A stretch of 64,000 bases of DNA from CBDBJQ01 sp965206405 (GCA_965206405.1 CBDBJQ010000006.1:434001-498000), one strand, 5' to 3'. Counted from the first letter of the stretch, positions 9,631 through 19,028 are shown. Notes: a model not told the origin generated them from the sequence alone. A program made the numbers and translations.

Positions 9631-10875
9631 TCAGACCGCCCCGGCGGCGCGCGCCGCGGCGATCTCGTCCTCTTCGAAACCGAGTTCGCCGAGAATCTCG
9701 TCGGTATGCTCCCCGAGCAGGGGCGAACGCACAACCGGCACCGCGGTATCGGACATCTTGACCGGGTTGCCGACAGTGAGATAGGGCCCGCGCTCGGGAT
9801 GGTCGACCTCGACGACCGTGCCCGTCTGGCGCAGGGATTCGTCTTCGGCCAGTTCCTTCATGCTCAGGATCGGCCCGCAAGGGACGTTGAGCGGATTGAG
9901 AATGTCCATCACCTCGAACTTGGTCATGGTCATGGTCCACGCCTCGATGATCCCGAACACCTCCTCGAGTTTGTCCAGCCGCGCCTGGGGCGTCGCCCAT
10001 TCCGGATCCTCAGCCAGTTCCGGCCTGCCGATCGCCCCGGTCAGGGCCGGCCACGCCTTCTCCTGGGTGATGACGTAGATGTAGGCATCGGGGTCGGTCT
10101 CCCAGCCCCGGCATTTGACGATCCAGCCTGGCTGGCCGCCGCCCGAGGCGTTGCCGGCGCGCGGCACGGCTGCGCCGAAACTGCCGTGCGGATATTGCGG
10201 GTATTCCTTCAGTGGCCCGTGGGCCAGGCGCTGCTGGTCGCGCAGCTTGACCCGGCACAGATTCAGGACCCCGTCCTGCATCGCGCAGCCGACCCGCTGG
10301 CCGCGGCCCGTACGGGTTCTCTGGAACAGCGCGGTGACGATGCCAAGAGCGAGGTGGAGGCCTGTTCCGGAATCGCCGATCTGGGCGCTGGTCACCAGCG
10401 GCGGGCCGTCGTCGAAGCCGGTCGTCGAGGCGGAGCCGCCAGTGCATTGGGCGACGTTCTCGTAAACCTTGCAATCCTCGTAGGCACCGGGGCCGAAGCC
10501 CTTGACCGAGGCGTAGATCATGCGCGGGTTGGCCTCCTGGATCTTCTCCCAGGTGAAGCCCATGCGGTCGAGAGCGCCGGGCGCGAAGTTTTCGACCAGC
10601 ACGTCGCAGTGTCGCACCAGGCGCCAGAACATCTCCTTGCCGGTCTCGTTCTTGGTGTTCAAGGTGATGCTGCGCTTGTTGCCGTTCAGCATGGTGAAAT
10701 AAAGACTGTCGACATCAGGGACATCCTGCAGCTGGCCGCGGGTGGTGTCGCCGCGGCCGGGAAGCTCGACCTTGATGACGTCGGCGCCGAACCAGGCCAG
10801 AAGCTGAGTGCAGGTCGGTCCTGACTGGACGTGGGTCATGTCCAGGATGCGAACACCTTCGAGTGCGTTGGCCAT
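9631..10875 (-). CDS. frc: Formyl-CoA:oxalate CoA-transferase (CaiB/BaiF family)
   Basis: Transfers CoA from formyl-CoA to oxalate, giving oxalyl-CoA and formate. The 414 residues follow Oxalobacter FRC closely as I remember it: [33 protein letters not shown], the catalytic aspartate in QIGDSGTG (Asp168), LRDQQRL, the glycine loop [11 protein letters not shown], and the terminal [15 protein letters not shown]. The start ATG at 10875 has GGAGGAAAC upstream. It lies 36 bp upstream of the formate dehydrogenase genes and downstream of a ThDP lyase, fitting a pathway that releases formate and then oxidises it. Confidence 0.93.
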   Translation of the reverse strand: MANALEGVRILDMTHVQSGPTCTQLLAWFGADVIKVELPGRGDTTRGQLQDVPDVDSLYFTMLNGNKRSITLNTKNETGKEMFWRLVRHCDVLVENFAPGALDRMGFTWEKIQEANPRMIYASVKGFGPGAYEDCKVYENVAQCTGGSASTTGFDDGPPLVTSAQIGDSGTGLHLALGIVTALFQRTRTGRGQRVGCAMQDGVLNLCRVKLRDQQRLAHGPLKEYPQYPHGSFGAAVPRAGNASGGGQPGWIVKCRGWETDPDAYIYVITQEKAWPALTGAIGRPELAEDPEWATPQARLDKLEEVFGIIEAWTMTMTKFEVMDILNPLNVPCGPILSMKELAEDESLRQTGTVVEVDHPERGPYLTVGNPVKMSDTAVPVVRSPLLGEHTDEILGELGFEEDEIAAARAAGAV

Positions 10876-10892
10876 TGCTCGTTTCCTCCTGG

Positions 10893-10922
10893 CCCGGGCT
10901 ACTTGTACCCGGACTACTTGTA
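10893..10922. repeat. 15-bp tandem duplication spanning the ThDP-lyase stop codon
   Basis: Two copies of cccggRctacttgta (one mismatch). On the coding strand the unit contains TACAAGTAG, so the Tyr-Lys-stop of the lyase is duplicated just beyond the real stop. Confidence 0.8.
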
Positions 10923-12650
10923 CATGGTTTGGTTCTTGGTCCCCGGCGCGTATTCCTCGGGGTCGACCCAGATATTAATGACGGCGCACTTGCCGGTCTT
11001 GCGGACTGCATCGCGGCCTCGGGCCAGCGCGCCGGCGATTTCCCCGGGGTCGCGGACTTCCTCGCCGTAGCCGCCGAGCATTTCGGCGAAGGTGCCAAAG
11101 GGTACGTCACCGAGCTTGTTGCCGACGTTTCCGCGCTGCTCGCCATACTTGATGATCTGCCCGCAGCGGATCTGGTTCATGTGCGAGTTGTTGCCGATCA
11201 CGCCGAGGAAGGGCGCATTGAACCGGTTGGCAGTCTCCATGTCGAAGGCGGTCATGGCGAAGGAGCCGTCACCGTAATAACAAAGGACATCCTTCTCCGG
11301 ATGGGCCAGCTTGGTGGCGAAGGCGAAGGAGGTGCCGACGCCGAGGGTTCCGAGCGGGCCCGGGTCCATCCAGTGGCCCGGCTTGCGCGGCTGCACCGCC
11401 GTCGCCGTGATTGTCACCACGTCGCCACCGTCACCGACATAAACGGTGTTGTCGTCGAGAAACTCGTTGATCTCCCAGGCGACGCGATAGGGATTGATCG
11501 GAGTGCTGTCCGAGTGGAAGACGGGAAGCATCTTCTCGAGGGCGACGGCCTCGGCGGCGCGCAGTTTGTCGAGCCACGCCTCGCGCCGCTGGGCGCCGTT
11601 ATCCGCACGCCCGGTCGCGGCGTCGCCGACGGCCGTCATGATGGCACCGATGTCGCCGACCAGCCCTAGCGAGACGTCGCGGTTCTTGCCAACCGTGCGG
11701 TAGTCGAGATCGATCTGGACGATGGTCGCATCCTTCCGCAGGCGGCGGCCGTAGCCCATGCGGAAATCGAACGGGGTGCCGACAATGACGATGACGTCGG
11801 CCTCGTTGAAGGCCATGCGCCGGGTGCGGTGGAAGTGGTGCGGGTCGCCCGGCGGCAGGGTGCCACGGCTGGAGCCGTTGAAATAGGCGGGGATGTTGAG
11901 CTGGCGCACCGTCTCGACTGCGGCATCGCTGCCGCCGCAGGTCCAAACCTGGGTGCCGAGCAGGACACAGGGGCGCTCGGAGGCGATCAGCAGATCGGCG
12001 AGCTTCTCGATATCGGCGGGATCGCCGATCGACCGGGTCGAGGCCCGGTACATGCCAGCCTCCGGGATGCGGGCGCTGGCGAGGGGTACCTCGGCATCAA
12101 GGATGTCGCGCGGGATCTCCAGATAGGCGGGGCCGGGCGCGCCGTTCCAGCATTCGCGGACGGCCATCGAGACCATGTCGGCGATGCGCTCGGTGCTCTG
12201 GACGCTAGCTGCGAACTTGGTGATCGGGGTCATCATCTCGACATGCGGCAGGTCCTGGAGCGAGCCCATCTTGTGCTGGGTTAGCGCGCCCTGGCCGCCG
12301 ATGTGGAGGATCGGGCTCTCGGCCCGGAATGCGTTGGCAACGCCGGTCATGGCGTTGGTGCATCCGGGGCCGGCGGTGGTGACAACGCAGCCGGTGCGCC
12401 CGGTCTGGCGGGCGTAGCCGTCGGCGGCGTGGGCGGCGCACTGCTCGTGGCGGACGTCGACGATGCGGATGTCCTCATCGAGGCAACCATCGTAAATATC
12501 GATGATATGGCCGCCGCAGAGGGTGAAGATGGTGTCGACGCCCTCGTTCTTGAGAGCCTTGGCGACGAGATGACCGCCGGAGATTTTCTGCTGCGACTGA
12601 TCTTCGGTGTCTGCGGATGCCGGCACTGTGGCCTGGGCGGTTTGCGACAT
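10914..12650 (-). CDS. ThDP-dependent decarboxylase/lyase (acetolactate-synthase fold; oxalyl-CoA decarboxylase or 2-hydroxyacyl-CoA lyase candidate)
   Basis: A 578-residue three-domain ThDP enzyme. It has the catalytic glutamate in [16 protein letters not shown] (Glu69), the middle domain with VLLGTQVW, and the Mg-ThDP motif [19 protein letters not shown]...NN. Position next to frc suggests decarboxylation of oxalyl-CoA to formyl-CoA. However, the region where Oxalobacter OXC has its Tyr-Glu pair reads [16 protein letters not shown] here. The N-terminal [20 protein letters not shown] is more like HACL2/ILVBL-type 2-hydroxyacyl-CoA lyases, so I give no oxc symbol. It could cleave oxalyl-CoA or join/split formyl-CoA and an aldehyde. 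ATG at 12650 with AAGGAACGC upstream. Confidence 0.75.
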   Translation of the reverse strand: MSQTAQATVPASADTEDQSQQKISGGHLVAKALKNEGVDTIFTLCGGHIIDIYDGCLDEDIRIVDVRHEQCAAHAADGYARQTGRTGCVVTTAGPGCTNAMTGVANAFRAESPILHIGGQGALTQHKMGSLQDLPHVEMMTPITKFAASVQSTERIADMVSMAVRECWNGAPGPAYLEIPRDILDAEVPLASARIPEAGMYRASTRSIGDPADIEKLADLLIASERPCVLLGTQVWTCGGSDAAVETVRQLNIPAYFNGSSRGTLPPGDPHHFHRTRRMAFNEADVIVIVGTPFDFRMGYGRRLRKDATIVQIDLDYRTVGKNRDVSLGLVGDIGAIMTAVGDAATGRADNGAQRREAWLDKLRAAEAVALEKMLPVFHSDSTPINPYRVAWEINEFLDDNTVYVGDGGDVVTITATAVQPRKPGHWMDPGPLGTLGVGTSFAFATKLAHPEKDVLCYYGDGSFAMTAFDMETANRFNAPFLGVIGNNSHMNQIRCGQIIKYGEQRGNVGNKLGDVPFGTFAEMLGGYGEEVRDPGEIAGALARGRDAVRKTGKCAVINIWVDPEEYAPGTKNQTMYK

Positions 12651-12698
12651 GATGCGTTCCTTCTTGGGTTCGGTCCGGATTCGCCAGGGATGCGAGAT

Positions 12699-13469
12699 TC
12701 AGTGGGGGTCGCGGAGGCTGCGATCGACATGGGTAGCGAGGTCGAGGCTGTGTTGGCGCACGAGGTGCTCGGCCGTTTCGGTGTCACGCTTCTCGAGCGC
12801 CTCGATGATATTCATGTGGTCGATGATCGAGCGGGCGGTGCGGTCGTCCTCGCCGATGGTCCTGCCGCGGATCCAGCGCATGTGGATGAACAGGCCCTCC
12901 GCCGTCTCACACAGGAGCCGGCAGCGGCTGAGCTTCAGGATCTGCTGATGAAAGGCAATGTTGGTCTCGGAATACTCGTCGATCTTCGCGGCTGCCTGTC
13001 CATCAACGAAGGTCGCGAACATGCGCCGGAGGCCGGCGATCTCGCCGTCCTCGGCGTTTTGGATCACCAGCCGGGCGGCCATGCTCTCGAGCGCGGCCCA
13101 GACCGTGATCATCTCGATCAGTTCGGCCTTGGTCTTGCGGGAAAGATAGACACCGCGTCGGGGGATTGTGTGGACCAGCCCCTCCTGTTCGAGACGGGCG
13201 AGGGCCTCGCGCACCGGTGTGCGGGAGATGCCGAGATCCTCGGCGAGCCGGCGTTCGTCGAGCCGGGGCGCATCAAGGGATGAATAGGGATTGGTCGCGC
13301 ACACCGCCTGCCGCAGGGCGCGATAGGTCCGCTCCTTGAGACTCGCGGTCTCCTCGAGAGGCGTGACAACCGGCTGCGGTGTCGCAACCGCCGCGGCGTG
13401 GCTTTCCACGATCTTGTCCTCCCCTCCTGTCACCCAGTGGCGCCTGGCGGTGCTTGCGATGCTCACCAT
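12699..13469 (-). CDS. GntR-family transcriptional regulator, FCD (FadR) subfamily
   Basis: N-terminal winged helix: LKERTYRALRQAV, then RLDERRLAEDLGISRTPVREALARLEQEGLVHTIPRRGVYL at about residues 60-115. An all-helical FCD effector domain follows with metal-site histidines in NIAFHQQIL and near RQHSLDLATHV. I start at the ATG at 13469 (MVSIASTARRHW, 256 residues); a TTG at 13508 would add 13 residues and run over the candidate operator. It lies 48 bp upstream of the ThDP lyase on the same strand and most likely controls that gene, frc and the formate dehydrogenase. Its ligand is probably a small carboxylate, by inference. Confidence 0.88.
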   Translation of the reverse strand: MVSIASTARRHWVTGGEDKIVESHAAAVATPQPVVTPLEETASLKERTYRALRQAVCATNPYSSLDAPRLDERRLAEDLGISRTPVREALARLEQEGLVHTIPRRGVYLSRKTKAELIEMITVWAALESMAARLVIQNAEDGEIAGLRRMFATFVDGQAAAKIDEYSETNIAFHQQILKLSRCRLLCETAEGLFIHMRWIRGRTIGEDDRTARSIIDHMNIIEALEKRDTETAEHLVRQHSLDLATHVDRSLRDPH

Positions 13470-13491
13470 TGGTTTGGAATAATGTATACCA
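13470..13491. promoter_or_regulatory. Candidate operator upstream of the GntR gene
   Basis: TGGT and ACCA flank a 14-bp A/T-rich core containing aataatgtata, immediately upstream of the regulator's chosen start. FadR-type regulators often use TGGT/ACCA half-sites, usually with a shorter spacer, so autoregulation is only a suggestion. Confidence 0.35.
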
Positions 13492-13555
13492 GAAACGCGA
13501 AGCGACAACTCCGAACCTTTAGAATTGTTTTTCTGTCCCTCCGGCGGGGCAGGCC

Positions 13556-13589
13556 CCAGTCGCCGGATGTCTCCAGTCGCCGGATGTCT
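13556..13589. repeat. 17-bp perfect tandem duplication directly after the phaR stop
   Basis: ccagtcgccggatgtct occurs twice, ending one base before the phaR TAG (13592-13590). The duplicated unit lies just downstream of the coding region. Confidence 0.85.
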
Positions 13590-14273
13590 CTAGCCGCCGG
13601 ACGGCTTTTTCTTTTTCGCCGAAGCGGTGTCGGTGAGCGTGTCCAGTTGGTTCTGCAACGCGTCGATCTGTTGCTGCAGGATATCGAGATTCGGAGCGGG
13701 TGCGGCCGGACCGCCCTTGGGATCCAGGCCATCTTCGGGATTCGAATCGTCAGGCGTGACTTCCTGTGATGATGTGGGTTCGCGCGATGCGGGGGATGGC
13801 GTGCCGCCCGGGCCGGAAAACGGCGTGAGCATGCGCATTGCCTGGTCGAACATCGCCATGTTCTGCTGGCTCAGCTTCTCAATGCTGCCGAAAGGCGTAT
13901 CGAAGGCATTCTTCATGTAGGACTGCAGCCGGTCCTGGTTTTCGACAAAGGCGTCGAGCGAGTGCTCGAGATAGCGCGGCAGGAGCATGCGTTGGGCGGT
14001 ATCGCCGTAAAAGGTGATCAGGCGCCGCAGGAACGCGGGCGGCAGCAGGCTTTCGCCTTTTGCCTCTTCCTCGACGATGATCTGGGCGAGTACCGAGCGG
14101 GTGATATCGTTGCCATCCGGGTCGACCACGGAGAATTCGATATCCTCCCGCACCATCCCGGCGAGGTTCCGCAGCGTGACGTAGCGGCTCGTCGCCGTGT
14201 TGTAGAGGCGTCGGTTCGGGTATTTTTTTATGACGACGTTGTCGCCGGGTTTCTGCTTTGCCATGACCGCCAT
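13590..14273 (-). CDS. phaR: Polyhydroxyalkanoate synthesis repressor PhaR
   Basis: DNA- and PHA-granule-binding repressor of phasin and PHA genes. The N-terminal DNA-binding domain reads VVIKKYPNRRLYNTATSRYV then TLRNLAGMVREDIEF. The PHB-accumulation regulatory domain follows (ITRSVLAQIIVEEE, LLPPAFLRRLITFYGDTAQ), and the C-terminus is a Pro/Ser-rich linker ending in a coiled coil (LQQQIDALQNQLDTL). The 227 residues assume the ATG at 14273; ATGs at 14264 and 14309 are possible. It is divergent from the phaE-like/phaC/phaA/phaB genes, consistent with control of that locus. Confidence 0.93.
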   Translation of the reverse strand: MAVMAKQKPGDNVVIKKYPNRRLYNTATSRYVTLRNLAGMVREDIEFSVVDPDGNDITRSVLAQIIVEEEAKGESLLPPAFLRRLITFYGDTAQRMLLPRYLEHSLDAFVENQDRLQSYMKNAFDTPFGSIEKLSQQNMAMFDQAMRMLTPFSGPGGTPSPASREPTSSQEVTPDDSNPEDGLDPKGGPAAPAPNLDILQQQIDALQNQLDTLTDTASAKKKKPSGG

Positions 14274-14398
14274 TCGGAATGCTGATTCACACCGCGCACC
14301 GCGGTGCATCAGGGGAAATTACGGGCCTTGCCCGCATCTTGCCACCCTCGGGCCGCGCATTCTGGCCCGTGACGGAGCCAGTGTGTATATTTGCAACC

Positions 14399-14818
14399 AT
14401 GGTAGAACCGCCGGAATACGAGGATCTTGCGCGTCGCTACGCTGCGTTGTGGCAGGAGCATCTGTCACGGATGGCCGCCGATCCGCAATGGGCATCCATC
14501 CTCGCGCGGATGGTCTCACCAGGCCAGGATCCGGCCACCTTCGGGCCGGCCGCGTGGCTCCAGGCTTTCTCTTCGGGGACTTTTTCCCCGGAAAACTTTG
14601 CCCCCGGCGCCACGCCTGGCACCGCCCCGGGGGCACCGGGAGTCGGCAGCGATGACGTCGCCAGAGACATCTCCGAGGCGGGCGCCCCGGCGAGCGCCGC
14701 TGCCCCTGCATCTGACGCTGGCAGCGACCGCCTGGGCGAGCTCGAACGCCGCATTACCGCTCTTGAGAAGCGACTCGACGGACTGGAGCGACCTCCTCGA
14801 CGACGCAACCCTGCTTGA
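14399..14818 (+). CDS. Small PhaE-like protein encoded ahead of phaC
   Basis: 139 residues. The N-terminus MVEPPEYEDLARRYAALWQE then HLSRM is helical and resembles the start of class III synthase subunit PhaE. A Gly/Pro/Ala-rich middle follows, then a short coiled coil (LGELERRITALEKRLDGLE). Class III PhaE proteins are about 350 residues, so this is a reduced relative at best. Its last 167 nt overlap phaC in another frame, and the coiled coil is encoded inside that overlap. By position it is probably a stabilising partner of the synthase; this is inference. Confidence 0.6.
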   Translation: MVEPPEYEDLARRYAALWQEHLSRMAADPQWASILARMVSPGQDPATFGPAAWLQAFSSGTFSPENFAPGATPGTAPGAPGVGSDDVARDISEAGAPASAAAPASDAGSDRLGELERRITALEKRLDGLERPPRRRNPA

Positions 14819-15908
14819 GGCGTTGCGCGCCGCCGAACCGGCCGCCCTCGCTGCTGCCGTCGAACGCGAGAGCCGCCACCGGCTCGATGCGGTGCTGACG
14901 GGAATCGCCCGCTATCTCGACCATCCCTGCCGGCGCGATCTCCCCGACCTGCCCGTGGTGTGGTCGGAAGGCACCACCCGTCTGCTTCGCTGCGGTGATC
15001 CCGGCGGCGATTCGGGCAGTGATTCGGGCAGTGATTCGGGGAGCGGGGCAGTCCTGATCGTGCCTTCGCTCATCAACCGCTGCGACATCCTCGATCTGTC
15101 GGCCGAGCGGAGCTTCGTGCGCTGGCTCGCGGCCCGAGGCATCACCGCCTACCTGGTCGACTGGGGCGCGCCGGGAGACCAGGAGCGGAACTTCGGTTGC
15201 GATGACTATGTCTGCGGCCGGCTCGACGCCGCCCTCGAGGCAGTGCTGGCCGAAACAGGGCGGCCGATCTCCGTGCTTGGCTACTGCATGGGCGGTGTTC
15301 TGGCGCTGGCCCTCAGCCTCCGGCGTGGCGACGGAATTGAGCGCCTTGCCCTCTTGGCAACGCCCTGGGATTTTCATGGCGCGGATGCCGAACAGGCGCT
15401 GGCCCTTGGCGCTTTCGCCCGCACTTTCGAGATCCCGATACGCCTCGCTGGCGCATTGCCGGTGCCGGCGATCGAGACGATGTTCTGCATGCTCGATCCG
15501 ATGCTCGGCGTGCGCAAATTCGCGCGTTTCGCAGCGCTCGACCCCGGTTCTTCCGAGGCCGCCGCTTTCGTGCTGCTGGAAGACTGGCTCGGCGCCGGCG
15601 TGCCGCTGGCGGCGCCGGTAGCGATCGAATGCCTCGCCGGCTGGTATGGCGACAACGCCACCGCCCGGGGCACCTGGTGCATCGGCGGCGCGCCGGTCGA
15701 CCCCGTTGCCCTCGAAATGCCGGTTCTCGGCGTCATGCCGGCGCAGGACAGGATTGTGCCGCCGGAATCGGCGCGGCCGCTATTGGCCGCGATCCCGGAC
15801 TGTGCGGTGCTCTCGCCGCCGGTCGGCCATATCGGGATGATGTCGGGCCGTCTGGCGGAAGAGGCGGTCTGGGAACCGGTCGCCGTCTGGCTCGGCGCGT
15901 CTTCTTGA
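14652..15908 (+). CDS. phaC: Poly(3-hydroxyalkanoate) synthase-like alpha/beta hydrolase (class III PhaC type)
   Basis: Polymerises 3-hydroxyacyl-CoA into PHA. In 418 residues the lipase-like box is GYCMGG with nucleophile Cys212, and the triad is completed by Asp366 (AQDRIVP) and His393 (VGHIGMM). The conserved block VPSLINRCDILDLSAERSFV is present. The length is near class III PhaC (~360) rather than class I (~590). The start ATG at 14652 has GGGAG upstream and keeps the LPLHLTLAATAW segment I recall in this subfamily. A Gly-Asp-Ser repeat at residues 119-131 comes from a 12-bp tandem repeat. The acetyl-CoA acetyltransferase and reductase genes follow. Confidence 0.87.
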   Translation: MTSPETSPRRAPRRAPLPLHLTLAATAWASSNAALPLLRSDSTDWSDLLDDATLLEALRAAEPAALAAAVERESRHRLDAVLTGIARYLDHPCRRDLPDLPVVWSEGTTRLLRCGDPGGDSGSDSGSDSGSGAVLIVPSLINRCDILDLSAERSFVRWLAARGITAYLVDWGAPGDQERNFGCDDYVCGRLDAALEAVLAETGRPISVLGYCMGGVLALALSLRRGDGIERLALLATPWDFHGADAEQALALGAFARTFEIPIRLAGALPVPAIETMFCMLDPMLGVRKFARFAALDPGSSEAAAFVLLEDWLGAGVPLAAPVAIECLAGWYGDNATARGTWCIGGAPVDPVALEMPVLGVMPAQDRIVPPESARPLLAAIPDCAVLSPPVGHIGMMSGRLAEEAVWEPVAVWLGASS

Positions 15909-16013
15909 GGTGCGCGCTTTTCTGACGTTCGCACCTGTTTCCGCTTCCGGCGTCTTGGTTTATGCTGTCCTGCGGGGAGACTGAAACAACAAGGCATTCA
16001 AGGGAATATCACA

Positions 16014-17189
16014 ATGACGGAAGTGGTTATCGCCGCTGCGGCACGCACGCCCATCGGCGCTTTCAATGGCGGGCTTGCGAGCGTACCCGCCTCGAGTCTC
16101 GGCGCTATCGCCATCAAGGAGGCGCTGTCCCGGGCGAACACGGATCCCGCCGATGTCGATGAGGTGCTGATGGGCCAGATTCTGTCTGCCGGGGAGGGCC
16201 AGAATCCCGCCCGCCAGGCGGCGATCGAGGCCGGCATCCCCATCGAGGCAACCGCTGTGCAGGTCAACCAGGTCTGCGGCTCCGGACTGCGCACCATCGC
16301 CATGGGTATGCAGGCCATCAAGACCGGTGACGCTGACGTCGTCGTTGCCGGCGGCCAGGAGAGCATGAGCCGGGCGCCGCACTGCGCCCATATGCGCGAT
16401 GGACAGAAGATGGGCAGCGTCGAGCTCGTCGATACCATGATCAAGGACGGACTGTGGGATGCCTTCAATGGCTATCACATGGGCAACACCGCCGAGAACG
16501 TTGCCGAGCAGTGGCAGATCACCCGCGAACAGCAGGACGCCTTCGCCGCGTCCTCCCAGCGCAAGGCCGGCGAGGCGATTGATTCCGGCGCCTTCCGGGA
16601 CGAAATCGTCCCGGTTGCGGTCAAGACCCGGCGCGGCGAGACGGTGGTCGAAACCGACGAGTATCCCAAGCCTGACACCACCGCCGAGACCCTGGCTTCG
16701 CTGCGCCCGGCCTTTAGCAAGGACGGGACAGTGACCGCCGGCAATGCCTCGGGCATCAATGACGGCGCCGCCGCCGTGGTGCTGATGTCGGGTGAGGCGG
16801 CCGAGGCGCGTGGCATTGCACCGCTCGCCCGGATTGCGTCCTGGGCGACCGTCGGCGTCGACCCGGCGGTCATGGGGACCGGGCCGATTCCGGCCTCGCG
16901 CAAGGCTCTCGAGCGCGCCGGCTGGTCGGTCGAGGATCTCGATCTCGTCGAGGCCAACGAGGCTTTCGCGGCCCAGGCCTGCGCCGTCAGCCAGGATCTC
17001 GGCCTGGACGCCGCCCGCGTCAACGTCCATGGCGGTGCGATCGCGCTCGGCCATCCGATCGGCGCATCGGGCGCGCGGGTTCTCACCACCCTGCTCTATG
17101 CGATGCGCGACCGTGAGGCGAAGAAGGGTTTGGCGACATTGTGCATCGGCGGCGGCATGGGCATTGCCATGTGCGTGGAGCGTGTATAG
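16014..17189 (+). CDS. phaA: Acetyl-CoA C-acetyltransferase (beta-ketothiolase)
   Basis: Condenses two acetyl-CoA into acetoacetyl-CoA, the first step of PHB synthesis. The 391 residues carry the thiolase signature [11 protein letters not shown] with acyl-accepting Cys88, [21 protein letters not shown] with the catalytic His, and the C-terminal CIGGGMG with the proton-transfer Cys. The length is typical. It lies 105 bp downstream of phaC and 30 bp ahead of phaB, so the three make a PHB pathway set. Confidence 0.95.
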   Translation: MTEVVIAAAARTPIGAFNGGLASVPASSLGAIAIKEALSRANTDPADVDEVLMGQILSAGEGQNPARQAAIEAGIPIEATAVQVNQVCGSGLRTIAMGMQAIKTGDADVVVAGGQESMSRAPHCAHMRDGQKMGSVELVDTMIKDGLWDAFNGYHMGNTAENVAEQWQITREQQDAFAASSQRKAGEAIDSGAFRDEIVPVAVKTRRGETVVETDEYPKPDTTAETLASLRPAFSKDGTVTAGNASGINDGAAAVVLMSGEAAEARGIAPLARIASWATVGVDPAVMGTGPIPASRKALERAGWSVEDLDLVEANEAFAAQACAVSQDLGLDAARVNVHGGAIALGHPIGASGARVLTTLLYAMRDREAKKGLATLCIGGGMGIAMCVERV

Positions 17190-17219
17190 GCGCAGGGGCT
17201 TGAGCGAGGTTCGCGGGCA

Positions 17220-17948
17220 ATGACGCGGACAGCGCTGGTCACGGGCGGCACACGTGGCATCGGTGCGGCAGTCTCGTATGCGCTGAAAGAGGCGGGTTAC
17301 TCCGTCGTTGCCAACTACGCCGGCAACGAGGAGGCCGCAAAGGCATTCAGCGACGAGAACGGGATCCCGACATACCGGTTTGACGTGAGCAACGGTACGG
17401 CCTGTGCCGAGATAATCGGCCAGATTGAGGCCGAGCATGGCGGCATCGACATCCTCGTCAACAACGCCGGCATTCTCCGCGACGTGATGTTTCACCGCAT
17501 GGATGCAGAAGCCTGGTCTTCGGTCATGCGCACCAATCTCGACAGCATGTTCCACGTCACCCGCTGCGTGATCGAAGGCATGCGCGAGCGTCGCTTCGGG
17601 CGCATCGTCAATCTGAGCTCGATCAACGCCCAGCAGGGCCAGATGGGGCAGACAAACTACGTTGCCAGCAAGGCGGGCATTATCGGTTTTACCCGGGCAT
17701 TGGCGCTGGAATCAGCGTCCCGGGGCATCACGGTGAATGCCTTGGCGCCCGGCTACATCGCCACCGAGATGGTGAGCGCGATGCCGCAGGACATCCTCGA
17801 ATCGAAGATCCTGCCGCTGATTCCGGTCGGCCGCCTCGGCGAGCCGGAGGATGTCGCCCGCATCGTCGTCTTTCTCGCCTCCGACGAGGCCGGCTTCATC
17901 ACCGGCTCGGTCCTGTCCGCCAACGGCGGCCAGCATATCGGCGGTTGA
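17220..17948 (+). CDS. phaB: Acetoacetyl-CoA reductase
   Basis: NADPH-dependent SDR that reduces acetoacetyl-CoA to (R)-3-hydroxybutyryl-CoA for the polymerase. It has TGGTRGIG near residue 9, NNAGI, the catalytic Ser in NLSSINAQQGQ, and Tyr/Lys in TNYVASK. GQMGQTNY and GYIATEMV are PhaB-characteristic. 242 residues, start ATG at 17220. Last gene of the PHB set. It converges on the next gene over 100 bp that holds two palindromes. Confidence 0.94.
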   Translation: MTRTALVTGGTRGIGAAVSYALKEAGYSVVANYAGNEEAAKAFSDENGIPTYRFDVSNGTACAEIIGQIEAEHGGIDILVNNAGILRDVMFHRMDAEAWSSVMRTNLDSMFHVTRCVIEGMRERRFGRIVNLSSINAQQGQMGQTNYVASKAGIIGFTRALALESASRGITVNALAPGYIATEMVSAMPQDILESKILPLIPVGRLGEPEDVARIVVFLASDEAGFITGSVLSANGGQHIGG

Positions 17949-17958
17949 GAGCACCAAG

Positions 17959-18016
17959 TAATATCCGGGTATTAATAATCCGGGAAAACAGCCGCTAATT
18001 GATACCAAGGTATCAA
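17959..18016. promoter_or_regulatory. Two palindromes between convergent genes
   Basis: 17959-17974 is a near-perfect 16-bp palindrome (taatatccgggtatta). 17999-18016 is TTGATACC-aa-GGTATCAA, a perfect 8-bp inverted repeat. They lie between the stops of phaB (+) and the SDR (-). No T-run follows, so they look more like operator-type sites or weak bidirectional terminators than classical intrinsic terminators. Confidence 0.4.
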
Positions 18017-18048
18017 TACGCCCGGCGATAAATCGGGGCTGGCGTGCT

Positions 18049-18855
18049 TCAGCCGACCCGGCAGGATGCCGCACCGTCGACCGTCAGGACAGTGCCGCTA
18101 ACGAACCCAGCCTCATCCGAAGCCAGGAACAAAGCGGCGTAGGCGACGTCCCAGCCGGTTCCCATCTTGCCTCGCAGTGGCACCTTGGCGTCACGCTCGG
18201 CGGCAACCTCCTCGCGCGTCAGGCCCCAGGTGCGGGCCCGGGTGTCGACCGCCATCGGCGTGTCCATCAGTCCAGGCAGGATGACGTTGGCGCGAATGCC
18301 GTCGCCCGCGTAGTTGATGGCGATCTGCTTCGTCATCGCGACAACGGCGGATTTGGTGGTCTTGTAGCTGACCCACGGATAGACGCTTATGGCGGCCACC
18401 GACGAGATGTTGACGATCGCCCCGGCTCCCTGCTTCTGCATCACCGGAATGGTGTGCTTGCAGGTGTAGACCATGCTCCGGAGATTGATGGCGACGATGC
18501 GGTCGAAATTGTCGGACTCGATCTTGTCGATCGGTGCGTCATTGCCGGCGACGCTGACGCCGACATTGTTGTGCAGGACATCGATGCTTCCCCAGTCGGT
18601 GACGCAGCCGGCCATGGCAGCGGCGACCTCGTCCTCCCGCGTCACGTCGGCGGCGCAGGCCTTCGCCTCGTTGCCCTCGCTGGCGATGAGGTCGACGGTC
18701 TTTTGTGCCGATGCGAGATCACGATCGACAACGAGGACCCGCGCACCCTCGCGAGCGAACAAAATTGCCGTCGCGCGGCCGTTGCCGATGGCCTCGCTTG
18801 AGCCCTCGCTCTGGCCACCACCGACGACGATGGCGGTTTTTCCCTCAAGGCGCAT
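18049..18855 (-). CDS. SDR family oxidoreductase
   Basis: 268-residue short-chain dehydrogenase. The cofactor loop has an insertion (VVGGGQSEGSSEAIGNGRAT), as in a known SDR subgroup, instead of plain TGxxxGIG. Other motifs are NNVGVS, the catalytic Ser in NISSVAAIS, and Tyr-x3-Lys in VSYKTTKSAV. ALFLASDEAGFVSGTVLTVD and GAA are the usual SDR end. I start at the ATG at 18855, with AGGAGAAGG upstream, not at the in-frame ATG at 18930. Substrate unknown. It stands alone between phaB and a CMD-family gene. Confidence 0.85.
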   Translation of the reverse strand: MRLEGKTAIVVGGGQSEGSSEAIGNGRATAILFAREGARVLVVDRDLASAQKTVDLIASEGNEAKACAADVTREDEVAAAMAGCVTDWGSIDVLHNNVGVSVAGNDAPIDKIESDNFDRIVAINLRSMVYTCKHTIPVMQKQGAGAIVNISSVAAISVYPWVSYKTTKSAVVAMTKQIAINYAGDGIRANVILPGLMDTPMAVDTRARTWGLTREEVAAERDAKVPLRGKMGTGWDVAYAALFLASDEAGFVSGTVLTVDGAASCRVG

Positions 18856-18987
18856 GGTTGCCTTCTCCTGATAACCCTGCCGCCGGCTGGCGCTGTCGCC
18901 TGCCGGTCGTGACGAATGCATGACGAACAAATTATGGCGGAGAGCCGTGGCGGGAAGTGGCCGGAGAGCCGGTTGGCGCCTAGATCG

Positions 18988-19020
18988 GCGCCTGGTCAGC
19001 GCCTGGTCAGCGCTTGCTCA
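18988..19020. repeat. 11-bp tandem repeats downstream of the CMD-family gene
   Basis: gcgcctggtca twice exactly, then decayed versions (gcgcttgctca), ending about ten bases before the stop codon of the CMD-family gene at 19029-19031. Confidence 0.7.
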
Positions 19021-19028
19021 GTGTCCGC

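Noticed and set aside
10914..12650. Calling the ThDP enzyme oxc outright
   Set aside because: Context fits, but residues expected for oxalyl-CoA binding are not seen and the sequence is closer to HACL2/ILVBL-like proteins; called by family instead.
15010..15045. 12-bp tandem repeats as a regulatory array
   Set aside because: They lie inside phaC and encode a Gly-Asp-Ser linker in frame.
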